From NCBI GenBank assembly GCA_965119215.1, contig CBCPKK010000007.1, positions 1-64,000 on the forward strand: DNA of 64,000 nt, in the 5' to 3' direction. Below, piece after piece: positions 53,322 through 61,564 of the stretch. Positions within the stretch are counted from its first letter, which is position 1. Each line of letters begins with the position of its first letter. The DNA is from Buttiauxella sp965119215. GTDB taxonomy: Bacteria > Pseudomonadota > Gammaproteobacteria > Enterobacterales > Enterobacteriaceae. A program made the translations under genes and the position numbers. Below the pieces are notes generated by a model. That model worked only from the letters and a program-made list of their open reading frames with translations. It made no database searches and was not told where the DNA came from.

Positions 53322-54392
53322 TCAGGTCTTAGGGAAGATCCAGACATGATCCTCAGGCAATGCCAGGTGGCAATGCTGCGGATCGCGCACTTCCGTACCG
53401 TAGGCGCGGATAACAAAATCATCGCCTGATGTACGGAACAGATATTCCCAGCGGTCGCCCAGATACATGCTGGTCAGCAGCGGCAGTTCAAGTTGATTAT
53501 CCCCTGGGCTGTCTACCAGCAAGACGCGTTCCACACGAATGACCGCCGTACCTTCCTGGCCACTTTGCACACCTTCGCCCGCCAGCCCCCACAGCGCCCA
53601 GCCTTTGCCCTCAATGCGCGCTTTTCCGTCGCGAATTTCCGTCACTTTGCCGTGTAGACGGTTGTTACTGCCCATAAATTCTGCGGTAAACAGAGTTTTT
53701 GGTGAGCCGTACATTTCTTGCGGCGTCCCTTGTTGTTCGATTTTGCCGTTGTTGAGCAGCAAAATACGGTCAGAAATCGCCATCGCTTCATTCTGGTCGT
53801 GCGTCACCATCAGTGCTGACAAACCAAGTTTGATAATCAGCTCGCGCAGGAACACGCGGGCTTCTTCGCGCAGCTTGGCGTCGAGGTTTGACAGCGGTTC
53901 ATCAAGCAGAATAACCGGCGGGTTATAAACCAGCGCACGGCCAATCGCCACGCGCTGTTGCTGGCCGCCAGAAAGCTGATGCGGGTGGCGCTTGCCCAAA
54001 TGCCCGAGGCCGAGTTGGTTCAGCACATCCTGAACTCGCTGGGTGATTTCTGCCGCCGCGACTTTTCGCAGTTTCAGCGGGTAGGCCACGTTCTCAAACA
54101 CGGTTTTGTGCGGCCACAGCGCGTAAGACTGAAACACCAGCCCAAGATTACGTTCTTCAGCCGGGATCTCACTGCGTGGCGTACCGTCAAACACTTTGTT
54201 TTTGCCGATGATAATTGTGCCCTGCGTGGGCTTTTCCAGCCCGGCGACAGCGCGCAGTAACGTGGTTTTTCCACTACCGGAAGGCCCGAGTAAAGAGACA
54301 ACTTCGCCACGTTTCAAATCCATAGAAACGCCCTTTAACACCGGATTGTCGCCGTAGGTTAAGTGCAGGTTTTCGACCGATAATTCAATCAT
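53322..54392 (-). CDS. ABC importer ATPase (Fe(III)/organophosphate/polyamine-type family)
   Basis: This 356-residue ATPase starts at 54392 (MIELSVENLHLTYGDNPVLK); the in-frame start at 54431 lies deep in the permease gene. Walker A is GPSGSGKTT (36-44), the signature QLSGGQQQRVAIGRAL is near 133 and Walker B PVILLDEPLSNLDAKL near 153. A C-terminal TOBE-like domain runs from about 280. Start and permease stop overlap by 8 bases. It belongs to the CUT1/FbpC/PotA group, so the substrate is open. It pairs with the fused permease and the binding protein upstream. Confidence 0.92.
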   Translation of the reverse strand: MIELSVENLHLTYGDNPVLKGVSMDLKRGEVVSLLGPSGSGKTTLLRAVAGLEKPTQGTIIIGKNKVFDGTPRSEIPAEERNLGLVFQSYALWPHKTVFENVAYPLKLRKVAAAEITQRVQDVLNQLGLGHLGKRHPHQLSGGQQQRVAIGRALVYNPPVILLDEPLSNLDAKLREEARVFLRELIIKLGLSALMVTHDQNEAMAISDRILLLNNGKIEQQGTPQEMYGSPKTLFTAEFMGSNNRLHGKVTEIRDGKARIEGKGWALWGLAGEGVQSGQEGTAVIRVERVLLVDSPGDNQLELPLLTSMYLGDRWEYLFRTSGDDFVIRAYGTEVRDPQHCHLALPEDHVWIFPKT

Positions 54393-56154
54393 GTAATTTG
54401 ACTCCAAAACGAAGGGCGATACCCAGACCAACTACCACCAGCAGGATATTTATAAAGGAAAGTGCGGCGACAATATCAATGGCACCCGCAGCCCACAGAG
54501 AAACCAGCATCGAACCGATGGTTTCGGTGCCAGGCGAAAGCAGGTACACACCGGTTGAATATTCACGTTCGAAAATCAGGAACATCAGCAGCCAGGAGCC
54601 AATCAGCCCGTAGCGCGATAAGGGGATCGTGACGTGGCGGGTGATTTGCCCACGAGTCGCCCCGGTGCTGCGCGCGGCTTCTTCCAGCTCCGGCCCCACC
54701 TGCAACAACGTTGAGGAAATCAGCCGTAAGCCGTAGGCCATCCACACCACGGTGTACGCCAGCCAGACGCTGAAAATGGTACTGCGCAAAGAACGTAGCC
54801 AGACCACCAGGTTATCGCGCAACCACTGCGACCACGGCATGCCTGACAGCCAGCCGGATTTGAGCGCGTTATCGAGCCACATCGGCAGGAACAGGAAAAC
54901 CCACAGGAACGCAAGTCCCGCCAGCAGGCCAGGAACTGCACGCGGCACCAGCACGCTGTAATCGAGAAAGCGCGTTACGCCGTCTGGTTTTCGGTGCATG
55001 GCGATGCCAATAAACAGATAACAGCCCACCGCCAGTGCGCCGCCAATCACGCCGATGGCCATGGAGTTCACAATGGCGCGCAGCAGGTTGGGTTGCTCCC
55101 AGATATTGCGGAAAGTATTGAGCGACAGTTCGTCCCAGAGGGAAACACCGACACCCCAGTTGGAAATAAACGCCCGCAGCATGACGCCAATCAACGGAAC
55201 GCCAATGGTGACCGTCAGCCAGAATGCCACCACGGCTCCGGCTACCCAGCGCCATTTTCCTAGCGGCAATGCGCGTGCCTGGGATGCTTTACCTTTTACC
55301 GTCACAAAACGGTTGGCGGTGCGCATCAGTCGGCGTTGCAACGCCACCAGCGGGATAGTGATACAAATCAGCACCACCGCAACGGCTGCCATCAGATGAT
55401 AAGACGGGGTGCCGAGCTTATTGGTGAGCTGGTACAGATAGGTCGCCAGCACCATGTTGCCTTCCGGGTCGCCCAATACCAGCATCAGGCCAAACACTTC
55501 CAGCCCGAGGAAGAACAGCAACACAGTGGCGTAAAGAATCGACGGGCGCACCATAGGCAGGCTGACCGCTGTCATCACCTGCAATGGTGATGCACCCGCA
55601 ATACGCGCGGCTTCTTCAACATCAGAACCGACGCTGCGCAGCGCCGATGAAATATAGAGATAAGCATGAGGGACGTGGGTCAGACCGGCAATCACCACGA
55701 TGCTCGACATGTCGTAGATGTTCCACGGGACAAAACCAATCAGGGACTGCGCCCACAGCGAGAAGAAACCGACCGGCCCGGCGGCAACCACATAGCCAAA
55801 GCCTAATACCATTGGCGAGACAAAGATCGGCACCAGGATCATCGGTTCAATTAAGCGGCGGCCCGGTAAATCGGTACGTACCATCAGGAACGCCAGAATA
55901 CCGCCGAGTGGAATGGCGATGACGACTAAACCAATGGCCAGAATAAATCCGCTTTTTAGTGCCCGGTAGAAATCGGGATCGGTAAAAATAAATTCGAAAG
56001 ATTCGAGGCTCCACTCTTTTGACGGGGAAAAGAATGGCGCGGAGAGAAAACTTTGTATCACGATGAACGACAGCGGAATGTAGATAACCAACGTCGTTAT
56101 CAACACCACAATGCCGCGCGGCAGGCTCTGCCACTTTCTGAGTAATGCACTCAT
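54385..56154 (-). CDS. ABC importer permease, fused double-domain type
   Basis: This 589-residue protein contains two complete permease domains, each with about six transmembrane helices. Each has its own EAA loop: DVEEAARIAGASPLQVMTAV (about residue 190) and LEEAARSTGATRGQITRHVT (about 500). I chose ATG 56154 (MSALLRKWQSLPRG) with GAAGGGAAG upstream; 56169 is an in-frame alternative. Fused permeases are usual in FbpB-type iron and AfuB-type importers. The genes for ATPase and binding protein flank it. Confidence 0.92.
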   Translation of the reverse strand: MSALLRKWQSLPRGIVVLITTLVIYIPLSFIVIQSFLSAPFFSPSKEWSLESFEFIFTDPDFYRALKSGFILAIGLVVIAIPLGGILAFLMVRTDLPGRRLIEPMILVPIFVSPMVLGFGYVVAAGPVGFFSLWAQSLIGFVPWNIYDMSSIVVIAGLTHVPHAYLYISSALRSVGSDVEEAARIAGASPLQVMTAVSLPMVRPSILYATVLLFFLGLEVFGLMLVLGDPEGNMVLATYLYQLTNKLGTPSYHLMAAVAVVLICITIPLVALQRRLMRTANRFVTVKGKASQARALPLGKWRWVAGAVVAFWLTVTIGVPLIGVMLRAFISNWGVGVSLWDELSLNTFRNIWEQPNLLRAIVNSMAIGVIGGALAVGCYLFIGIAMHRKPDGVTRFLDYSVLVPRAVPGLLAGLAFLWVFLFLPMWLDNALKSGWLSGMPWSQWLRDNLVVWLRSLRSTIFSVWLAYTVVWMAYGLRLISSTLLQVGPELEEAARSTGATRGQITRHVTIPLSRYGLIGSWLLMFLIFEREYSTGVYLLSPGTETIGSMLVSLWAAGAIDIVAALSFINILLVVVGLGIALRFGVKLHD

Positions 56155-56178
56155 ATGACTTCCCTTCAATCAATCAAT

Positions 56179-56249
56179 GCCGGATGTCGCCGCGCTAATC
56201 CGGCCAACTCAAGTCGTTGTAGGGTGGGTAAGCCATCGCGCACCCACCC
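56179..56249. repeat. REP-type palindromes between binding protein and permease genes
   Basis: GCCGGATGTCGC...GCTAATCCGGC (56179-56204) has the family core also seen at 61451-61477. A second dyad, GGGTGGGT / ACCCACCC, lies at 56223-56249. They sit within a 106-base gap inside the presumed operon, where such elements can stabilise the upstream message. Confidence 0.85.
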
Positions 56250-56260
56250 GAACGAAAGTC

Positions 56261-57349
56261 TTATTTTTGAGCAGCAGCACGCCACTCTTTGATGTAATCC
56301 AGACGTTTTTTCTGTTGCAGATATTCCAGCAAGGTTTCATCAACCGGGATAGGCTTCAGCGCTTTGTCCAACATTTTGGTCATGCCGTCGATGTCGTTTT
56401 TACCTTCGATATCGTTACGGATTGACGGGATGTCGGCCTGATTTGCCAGAATGCTTTGGCCTTTTTCAGACAATACGTAGTCCAGCCACAGTTTTGCTGC
56501 GTTGCTGTTTTGAGATTGCTGGCTGATGAACGAAACGCGGGACAGTACCAGGGTGTAATCCTTAGGATAAGAAATTCCCAGCGACGGGTCAGTTTTGGCG
56601 CGGGCTTCGGCATAAGAACCCAGAATGTTAAAGCCAATCAGGTTTTCGCCGGATGACACCCTTTCCATCATCGTGCCGGTAGAAGACTGTACTGACAGGC
56701 CGCCTTTAGCCACATCAGCCAGCGTTTTGAAGTAGTTCGGGTCGGCTTTGAAATCCTGCACTGAGAGCATGAAGCCAAGACCTGATTTTTCGATGTCATA
56801 GGTGGTGACTTTTTTGCTGAATTTTTCGGGCTGGCTGGCAATCAGTTTCGCCAGCGCCGCGTGTGAGTCTGGCACCTCACTGGCGGGGATCAGGCGTTTG
56901 TTATAGATAAACACCACCGGCTCGTAGGTTGTGCCATAAGCCTTGTTGTTCCAGACCGCCCATTTCGGCAGTTGGCCCTGCTCAGGTGATTTGTATTCCT
57001 GCGCGTAGTCGGTAGCAAGTTTCAGCGCGGTGTCCATGGAAGAACTCCACACCACGTCGCCGCTGGTGCCACCGGAGGCTTGTTCGCTGATAAAACGGTT
57101 GTACAGCTCGGTGCTGTTCATGTCGTTATATTCAACTTTAATGCCGGGATAGGTTGCCTCGAAGCCTTGAATCAGTGGCCCGGCAGCTTTGGTATCGGTG
57201 GTGGAGTAAATCACCACTTTGCCTTCTTTGGTCGCGGCATCGACGACTTTTTGATAGTCAGCCGGATAGCCCTGAGGCAGTGCAGACATGGCAGAAGACG
57301 AGATTAAAACAGCAGTAGCAAGCACAGAGAGGTGAAATTTATTCGACAT
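56261..57349 (-). CDS. ABC importer periplasmic binding protein (Fe(III)/phosphosugar-type family)
   Basis: This 362-residue secreted protein has a signal peptide MSNKFHLSVLATAVLISSSA, ending near AMSA. The mature domain starts VDAATKEGKVVIYSTTDTKA. That beginning is typical of the FbpA/AfuA-like group, which binds ferric iron, hexose phosphates or other anions. No adjacent pair of iron-binding tyrosines like IYHYYRF of SfuA is apparent, so a non-iron ligand is plausible. I chose ATG 57349; ATG 57355 is equally possible. It lies downstream of the two-component system. Confidence 0.87.
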   Translation of the reverse strand: MSNKFHLSVLATAVLISSSAMSALPQGYPADYQKVVDAATKEGKVVIYSTTDTKAAGPLIQGFEATYPGIKVEYNDMNSTELYNRFISEQASGGTSGDVVWSSSMDTALKLATDYAQEYKSPEQGQLPKWAVWNNKAYGTTYEPVVFIYNKRLIPASEVPDSHAALAKLIASQPEKFSKKVTTYDIEKSGLGFMLSVQDFKADPNYFKTLADVAKGGLSVQSSTGTMMERVSSGENLIGFNILGSYAEARAKTDPSLGISYPKDYTLVLSRVSFISQQSQNSNAAKLWLDYVLSEKGQSILANQADIPSIRNDIEGKNDIDGMTKMLDKALKPIPVDETLLEYLQQKKRLDYIKEWRAAAQK

Positions 57350-57535
57350 TATCATTAACCTTCTAGTTACATTTGATGAACTAAAAAGAAACATAACGCA
57401 TAACATCTGACAGGCAATAGCAGGAAGAGGGCTATCTTCCTGAATTGTGATTGTCGGCGTTTTTTAGGCAATTAACACCATAAACACCACGGAGCGTGGG
57501 GCGAATCAGACCACCGAAATGGATTTTTGGAGCGA
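57350..57535 (-). promoter_or_regulatory. Likely promoter and operator region of the ABC importer
   Basis: Between response regulator and binding protein genes lie a perfect dyad CAGGAAGA / TCTTCCTG (57421-57442) and a tandem repeat AACACCATAAACACC (57474-57488, two AACACC units nine bases apart). Direct repeats of this spacing could be binding sites for the adjacent CitB-type response regulator. That is inference. Confidence 0.45.
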
Positions 57536-58234
57536 TCAATCGTCGGCTGTTTTGCGGTAAAGACGTCTTGGATGGCCGATATTTCCGTACAGCATCTCAA
57601 CGCCGATAAAGCCAATCTCTACACAATATTCCAGGTAGCGGCGACCTGTCGTTTTGCTGATCCCGACTTCTTCTACAACCTGTTCTACCGACCAACTGAC
57701 ATCAGGATTAGTGCTAAAAACGCGCTGAACGCGTTCTAGTGTGTTGCTCTCAATTCCTTTTGTTGATGGCGCGGGTGGGGCTTCGCTGGCTGGCAGATTA
57801 AACAGCCGATCCAGTGCATTCTGATCGACCACTTTCACATTGCGCAAAGTCTGAACCAACTGCATAAAGCGTTCCAGTGAGGCCTGCAAACGGTGAAAAG
57901 ACACCGGCTTAATGATGTAGTCGAACGCGCCACTGCGCATTGCGTGGCTACAGGTACGCATGTCGCTGGCGGCAGTGATGAAAATCACCGAGCAATCAAA
58001 GGATTTGAGCAGCGGGTCGTCTATCAAATTCACGCCCTGGCCATCGGGCAAATAATTATCGAGCAGAATCAGGCGTGGTTGGTGTAAGCGAATCAGGGCG
58101 TAGGCTTGTTCCAACGTCGCTGCTATTCCAACGACGTGCAGATGAAAGTTTTGCTCGATAAAATCACGATGCAAACTGGCAAGATGCGGCTCATCTTCCA
58201 CAATGACGACATCAAACGCACTGGTGTTATTCAT
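57536..58234 (-). CDS. Response regulator, CitB/DcuR/DpiA family
   Basis: This 232-residue protein has a receiver domain with the acidic pair E13-D14, phosphoacceptor D59 in LILLDNYLPDG, threonine near 86 and lysine near 108 in DYIIKPVSF. The C-terminal helix-turn-helix is at about 180-215 (SWSVEQVVEEVGISKTTGRR). I chose ATG 58234 (MNNTSAFDVVIVEDEP) because AGGG lies 7 bases before it and it begins the receiver fold; longer in-frame starts run into the kinase gene. The start overlaps the kinase stop by 8 bases. It probably activates the ABC importer downstream. Confidence 0.92.
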   Translation of the reverse strand: MNNTSAFDVVIVEDEPHLASLHRDFIEQNFHLHVVGIAATLEQAYALIRLHQPRLILLDNYLPDGQGVNLIDDPLLKSFDCSVIFITAASDMRTCSHAMRSGAFDYIIKPVSFHRLQASLERFMQLVQTLRNVKVVDQNALDRLFNLPASEAPPAPSTKGIESNTLERVQRVFSTNPDVSWSVEQVVEEVGISKTTGRRYLEYCVEIGFIGVEMLYGNIGHPRRLYRKTADD

Positions 58235-59876
58235 GGTGTTGCCCTGTTGAAACATGGGTCGTAAACGGGATGAAAACAGAAAATATCGTCCCCTGCGGAG
58301 TATTGTCAGCGATTTCGATGCTGCCGCCAGCCTGATGAACATATCCCGCCACCAGATAAAGGCCGATGCCGTGTTCCAGGCCGCCCATTCCATCGTCATT
58401 AGAAGGTTTGCTGGTGACGCCTTGCTCGAAGATATGCGGTTTCAGCTCGTCATCCACGCCGCAACCTCGATCGGCGATTTCAATCAGCAGTTCCTGATTC
58501 CTGTCTGAAATATACAACTCTACCTGTGATGAAGAATGGCGGGCTTTCAGCGTGGCATCGACGGCGTTATCCAGCAAATTGCCAATAATCGACATTAATT
58601 CGGTTTCGCCGATCGTTGCCGGAATACGGGTTAACTGGCAGGCGGGGTCGAACGCTAGCTCGATACCTTTTTCCCGCGCGCTGACGTATTTCCCCAGCAG
58701 CAGGCCGCACAGTGCAGGTGACGTGAAACGTGCAGAGACAAAATCAAGCACTTCCTGAGCGCCCGCAGATTGCGCCTGAATATAACGCATTGCATCGTCA
58801 TAACGCTGCATATGCAGCAAACCGGCCAGCGTTGCCGTCCAGTTCAATTGTTCGTGCCGCATGATGCGCAGATTGTCGGCGTAGCGTTTCACCTGGCTTA
58901 ACTGGCTGCTCAGCGTATTAATGTCGTTTTTATCGCGGAAGCTAAACACCCAGCCGCTTTCAGCGCCGGGTTCCAGTTCGATAGGCACGCGGTTAACGAT
59001 CATCTGCCGCTGATTCAGCACGGTGACCTGATCGTGATGGCTGCTGTTTTGAGCGCCACTTTGTGCGAAAAACGTCGGTGGAGTCTGCAACACTTCTTCC
59101 AGCGGTTTACCAATGAGTTCGCTTTCGGTCTGGCGAATATCGAGCAACTCGCGTGCGGCGCGGTTAATTAATATCAGCTGCTTTTCAGCGTTAATGGCAA
59201 AGACACCTTCATACATCGCTTCGAGCAAGGCTTTTTGTTGCAACACCAGCAGCGCGATATCTTTTGGTTCAAGCCAGAGCATTTGTTTTTTGACGTTGCG
59301 GGTAAACATCCACGAAAAAATAAACAGTAAAGCCAGCAGCAATAAACCGTATAAACCTGCCTGCCAGAGAAGGCGGGCGCTAATATTGTCGATATAAGAG
59401 GTGAGATAACCGACCGAGACGATGCCGATCACCTGTTTGTTCGCGTTGAAGATGGGCGCTTTGCTGCGTAATGAAAACCCGATACCGCCCTGGCGTGCGG
59501 AAATAATGGTTTTCCCGCGCAGCACTTCGGCATTATCCCCGCCGATCATGGGCAAATTAAGGCGTTCCGGGGATTCCGAGTGATAAAGATGTTGCTCGTG
59601 CACGTCACCAATCACGATATAACTGGCGTCACTTTGGTCGCGCAGTGGCTGAATTAAACGGGCAATTGCTGCTACATCGCGGGCTGCCACATATTCCGCA
59701 AGCCCTGGCATCAGCGCTATTTCGCTAGCCTGAACGCGCGCGCGTTGCCCAAGATCGTGATGCAGTTGTTTGTCGATAACATGAAATAAAATAGCGCCCA
59801 GCAACGCCAGCAGCAGGCAGGAAAATCCCACCAGCGATAAAAAGAGTTTTACCTGAAAAGGTAGTCTACGTGTCAT
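58227..59876 (-). CDS. Sensor histidine kinase, CitA/DcuS family
   Basis: This 549-residue membrane kinase has the CitA/DcuS plan. TM1 (about 10-34) precedes a periplasmic sensor domain (about 35-168), TM2 (about 169-190), a cytosolic PAS domain (about 215-310), the phosphoacceptor H341 in MRHEQLNW and an ATPase domain with N-box NLLDNAVDA (433-441). GGLEHGIGLYL lies near 515. The start at 59876 (MTRRLPFQVKLFLSL) begins TM1; an in-frame start at 59990 would add 38 residues lacking membrane features. Periplasmic domains of this class bind small carboxylates; the ligand here is unknown. Confidence 0.92.
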   Translation of the reverse strand: MTRRLPFQVKLFLSLVGFSCLLLALLGAILFHVIDKQLHHDLGQRARVQASEIALMPGLAEYVAARDVAAIARLIQPLRDQSDASYIVIGDVHEQHLYHSESPERLNLPMIGGDNAEVLRGKTIISARQGGIGFSLRSKAPIFNANKQVIGIVSVGYLTSYIDNISARLLWQAGLYGLLLLALLFIFSWMFTRNVKKQMLWLEPKDIALLVLQQKALLEAMYEGVFAINAEKQLILINRAARELLDIRQTESELIGKPLEEVLQTPPTFFAQSGAQNSSHHDQVTVLNQRQMIVNRVPIELEPGAESGWVFSFRDKNDINTLSSQLSQVKRYADNLRIMRHEQLNWTATLAGLLHMQRYDDAMRYIQAQSAGAQEVLDFVSARFTSPALCGLLLGKYVSAREKGIELAFDPACQLTRIPATIGETELMSIIGNLLDNAVDATLKARHSSSQVELYISDRNQELLIEIADRGCGVDDELKPHIFEQGVTSKPSNDDGMGGLEHGIGLYLVAGYVHQAGGSIEIADNTPQGTIFSVFIPFTTHVSTGQHHE

Positions 59877-59964
59877 ACGACCTGCAGCGGGGAAAACAAA
59901 AGAGGCACATTGAAAGAGCGTATCACGCGGAGTGGGGGAATGAACTCCGCGCAGTAAACAGGAA

Positions 59965-60441
59965 TTACAATTTGAAGCCGCCGTCACCAATTTGGGCTAT
60001 CGCATACCATTTCATTAGCTCAGCAGTGCCTGGCTGACCTTCGGCGGGAGCCCAGGAGGCAGAGTCTTGTTCTGTGACCGGTTGATAACCCCCGTGTTTC
60101 ACCTCAAAAATAATGCCGCCCTTGTCCAGTGACAGCACTGCATGCCAGGTTCCGGCATCCATCTCAAGCGCCATACATTCTTCGCCTAAAATCACACGCT
60201 GGGTCACTGTGCCGTGGTCATCAAAATTTAACACCAGAAAGCGCCCGCGCAGTGGGATCAGCAGTTCAAAAGTGTGTGGATGGCGGTGCGGGCGGATATA
60301 GGTGCCAGGCTCCATAGCGATAGCCAGACGCTGTACAGGATCACTCAATTCGGGGTGAAAATTACGGTGGGCACGTAAGCGGGGCGCATGCGCTGCCGCT
60401 TCACTCTGTTGCTGCATGTCACTGACAGTAATTTGTTTCAT
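59965..60441 (-). CDS. WbuC-family cupin protein
   Basis: This 158-residue protein has a cupin barrel with the metal-binding cluster YIRPHRHPHTFELLIPLRGR (about 51-70) and the later histidine in DAGTWHAVLS. The N-terminal segment and RNFHPELSDPVQRLA are typical of the WbuC family, usually found in surface polysaccharide clusters. Here no polysaccharide genes are present. It lies 88 bases upstream of the sensor kinase on the same strand and may belong to its unit. Enzymatic activity is unknown. Confidence 0.82.
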   Translation of the reverse strand: MKQITVSDMQQQSEAAAHAPRLRAHRNFHPELSDPVQRLAIAMEPGTYIRPHRHPHTFELLIPLRGRFLVLNFDDHGTVTQRVILGEECMALEMDAGTWHAVLSLDKGGIIFEVKHGGYQPVTEQDSASWAPAEGQPGTAELMKWYAIAQIGDGGFKL

Positions 60442-60574
60442 ATATGCCGCCTGAAGTTAGGTCTGATGAGAGCGATGACTCAGATTAACAGCAGCCTGGT
60501 AGTCAGGAAAGGTGGCAAGCTCGCAATCGATGTTATGGTAAGAGCGAGCTACTCACTTTTCAGGAGATCTGTAC

Positions 60575-60979
60575 ATGAACCCACATCCGATACGGCAGAT
60601 TATTGAGTCATGCGATAAGGCTATATCCGCTAAAGATTTTGACTCTCTGATGGCGTACTACGCGGAAGACGCCGCGTTGGTTGTTAAGCCGGGCATGATT
60701 GCTAAGGGGAAAGAGAATATCCGCAAAGCGTTCATTGCCATTTCTGATTACTTCCAGGGTAAGCTCGTTGTAGAGCAGGGTGAAATGCAGGTCATCGAAG
60801 GAAGTGGAAATGCTCTGGTTATCATGGAAACGGTGCTTCGTTTTCCTGATGATAAGGGCGGGACGGTTGAGACAACGCGCCGGGCAACGTATGTCTTTCG
60901 ACAAGAGAGCGACGGCCGTTGGCTATGCACTGTCGACAATTCTTACGGTACTTCCCTTCTGGACGGTGGTGCTGCCTAA
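60575..60979 (+). CDS. NTF2-like / SnoaL-like domain protein
   Basis: This 134-residue protein has the cone-shaped NTF2 fold pattern. N-terminal helices precede DSLMAYYAEDAALVVKPG, then GKENIRKAFIAI and C-terminal strands, with TYVFRQESDGRWLCTVDNSY. GGAG precedes the ATG. Similar stand-alone proteins are often described as ketosteroid-isomerase-like or DUF4440; no catalytic role can be assigned. Its stop overlaps the stop of a convergent small membrane frame by 3 bases. Confidence 0.8.
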   Translation: MNPHPIRQIIESCDKAISAKDFDSLMAYYAEDAALVVKPGMIAKGKENIRKAFIAISDYFQGKLVVEQGEMQVIEGSGNALVIMETVLRFPDDKGGTVETTRRATYVFRQESDGRWLCTVDNSYGTSLLDGGAA

Positions 60980-61119
60980 TTGGATTTCACCAGCCTTTCA
61001 AGCAAATGCAGGGTTTCAGACATATGGTGAAGAATATTGCCGGTATCAAATAGCAGCGCTGCCCAAAGGATAAGAAGCAGGGCTAGCGCCCCCAGAGCAG
61101 AATAATTAAGCATTTTCAT
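60976..61119 (-). CDS. Possible small membrane protein (47 residues)
   Basis: The frame begins MKMLNYSALGALALLLILWA, a single strong transmembrane helix (about residues 6-24). An amphipathic helical tail follows (HHMSETLHLLERLVKSN), a composition typical of real small membrane proteins. A second start lies two codons in. No strong ribosome binding site is visible. An inverted repeat (61143-61161) lies just upstream. I do not recognise the family. Confidence 0.5.
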   Translation of the reverse strand: MKMLNYSALGALALLLILWAALLFDTGNILHHMSETLHLLERLVKSN

Positions 61120-61142
61120 ACGTTATTGATAGAGGGTTCTTA

Positions 61143-61161
61143 TTGATACTAATTATATCAA
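61143..61161 (-). promoter_or_regulatory. Inverted repeat upstream of the small membrane frame
   Basis: TTGATA-N7-TATCAA lies 24 bases before the 61119 start codon. It could be a promoter element or an operator. Confidence 0.4.
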
Positions 61162-61208
61162 TCTAACTACAACCACAATTCAACGAAGTATCTTTTACAA
61201 AATTATGC

Positions 61209-61233
61209 AAAAAAGCGGGACGAATCCCGCTAT
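61209..61233 (-). terminator. Rho-independent terminator of the dehydrogenase remnant
   Basis: On the minus strand the stem AGCGGGA / TCCCGCT with a short loop is followed by six T. It lies about 7 bases after the stop codon of the 27-codon remnant. Confidence 0.85.
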
Positions 61234-61239
61234 TTACGC

Positions 61240-61323
61240 TTATTGCTTCTGATAACGCGGTGCCGGAACGCCAGTGCCTGAAGATGCGCCGGTGATTACT
61301 GCAACAGAATGGGAAGGGGTCAT
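61240..61323 (-). pseudogene. Remnant of a short-chain dehydrogenase/reductase gene
   Basis: The 27-codon frame reads MTPSHSVAVITGASSGTGVP, then APRYQKQ and stop. The N-terminal VAVITGASSG is the cofactor-binding start of classical short-chain dehydrogenases (normally TGASSGIG). The protein then ends within 10 residues and runs straight into a terminator. The simplest reading is an in-frame internal deletion that kept the promoter, operators, start, last codons and terminator of a gene of about 240 codons. The two operator-like palindromes lie 29 and 66 bases upstream. Confidence 0.6.
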
Positions 61324-61351
61324 GGTAGCCTCGTCGGTGAAAGATGTTGTG

Positions 61352-61403
61352 GTTTCATAATGAAACTAAATTAAAAATAGATTGAGTGGTTTTATAATGC
61401 AAC
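61352..61403 (-). promoter_or_regulatory. Two HxlR-type operator-like palindromes before the dehydrogenase remnant
   Basis: GTTTCATAATGAAAC (61352-61366) is a perfect dyad. GTTTTATAATGCAAC (61389-61403) is a close variant 37 bases away. A third member, GTTTTATTATAAAAC, precedes the hxlR-type gene at 62048-62062. The shared pattern suggests one regulator, most likely the adjacent HxlR protein. Confidence 0.6.
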
Positions 61404-61450
61404 CAATTTACGTCTGTTTTTTTATTTATGCTTTGGGGAAGGGCGTTAAT

Positions 61451-61546
61451 GTCGGATGTCGCTAACGCTAATCCGACCTACGATTTTACCGTTTTGTAAT
61501 TGAAGCTAACGGGTTTTGTAGGGGGGATTAGCGGAGCGACATCCAC
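61451..61546. repeat. Inverted pair of REP elements
   Basis: GTCGGATGTCGC...GCTAATCCGAC (61451-61477) and, in opposite orientation, ATTAGCGGAGCGACATCC (61527-61544) share the core GGATGTCGC-n-GCTAATCC, also present at 56179-56204. They lie between the hxlR-type gene and the dehydrogenase remnant. The rest of the 61324-61564 gap holds only the operator-like sites. Confidence 0.85.
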
Positions 61547-61564
61547 CAATTCGGAGAATTAAAA

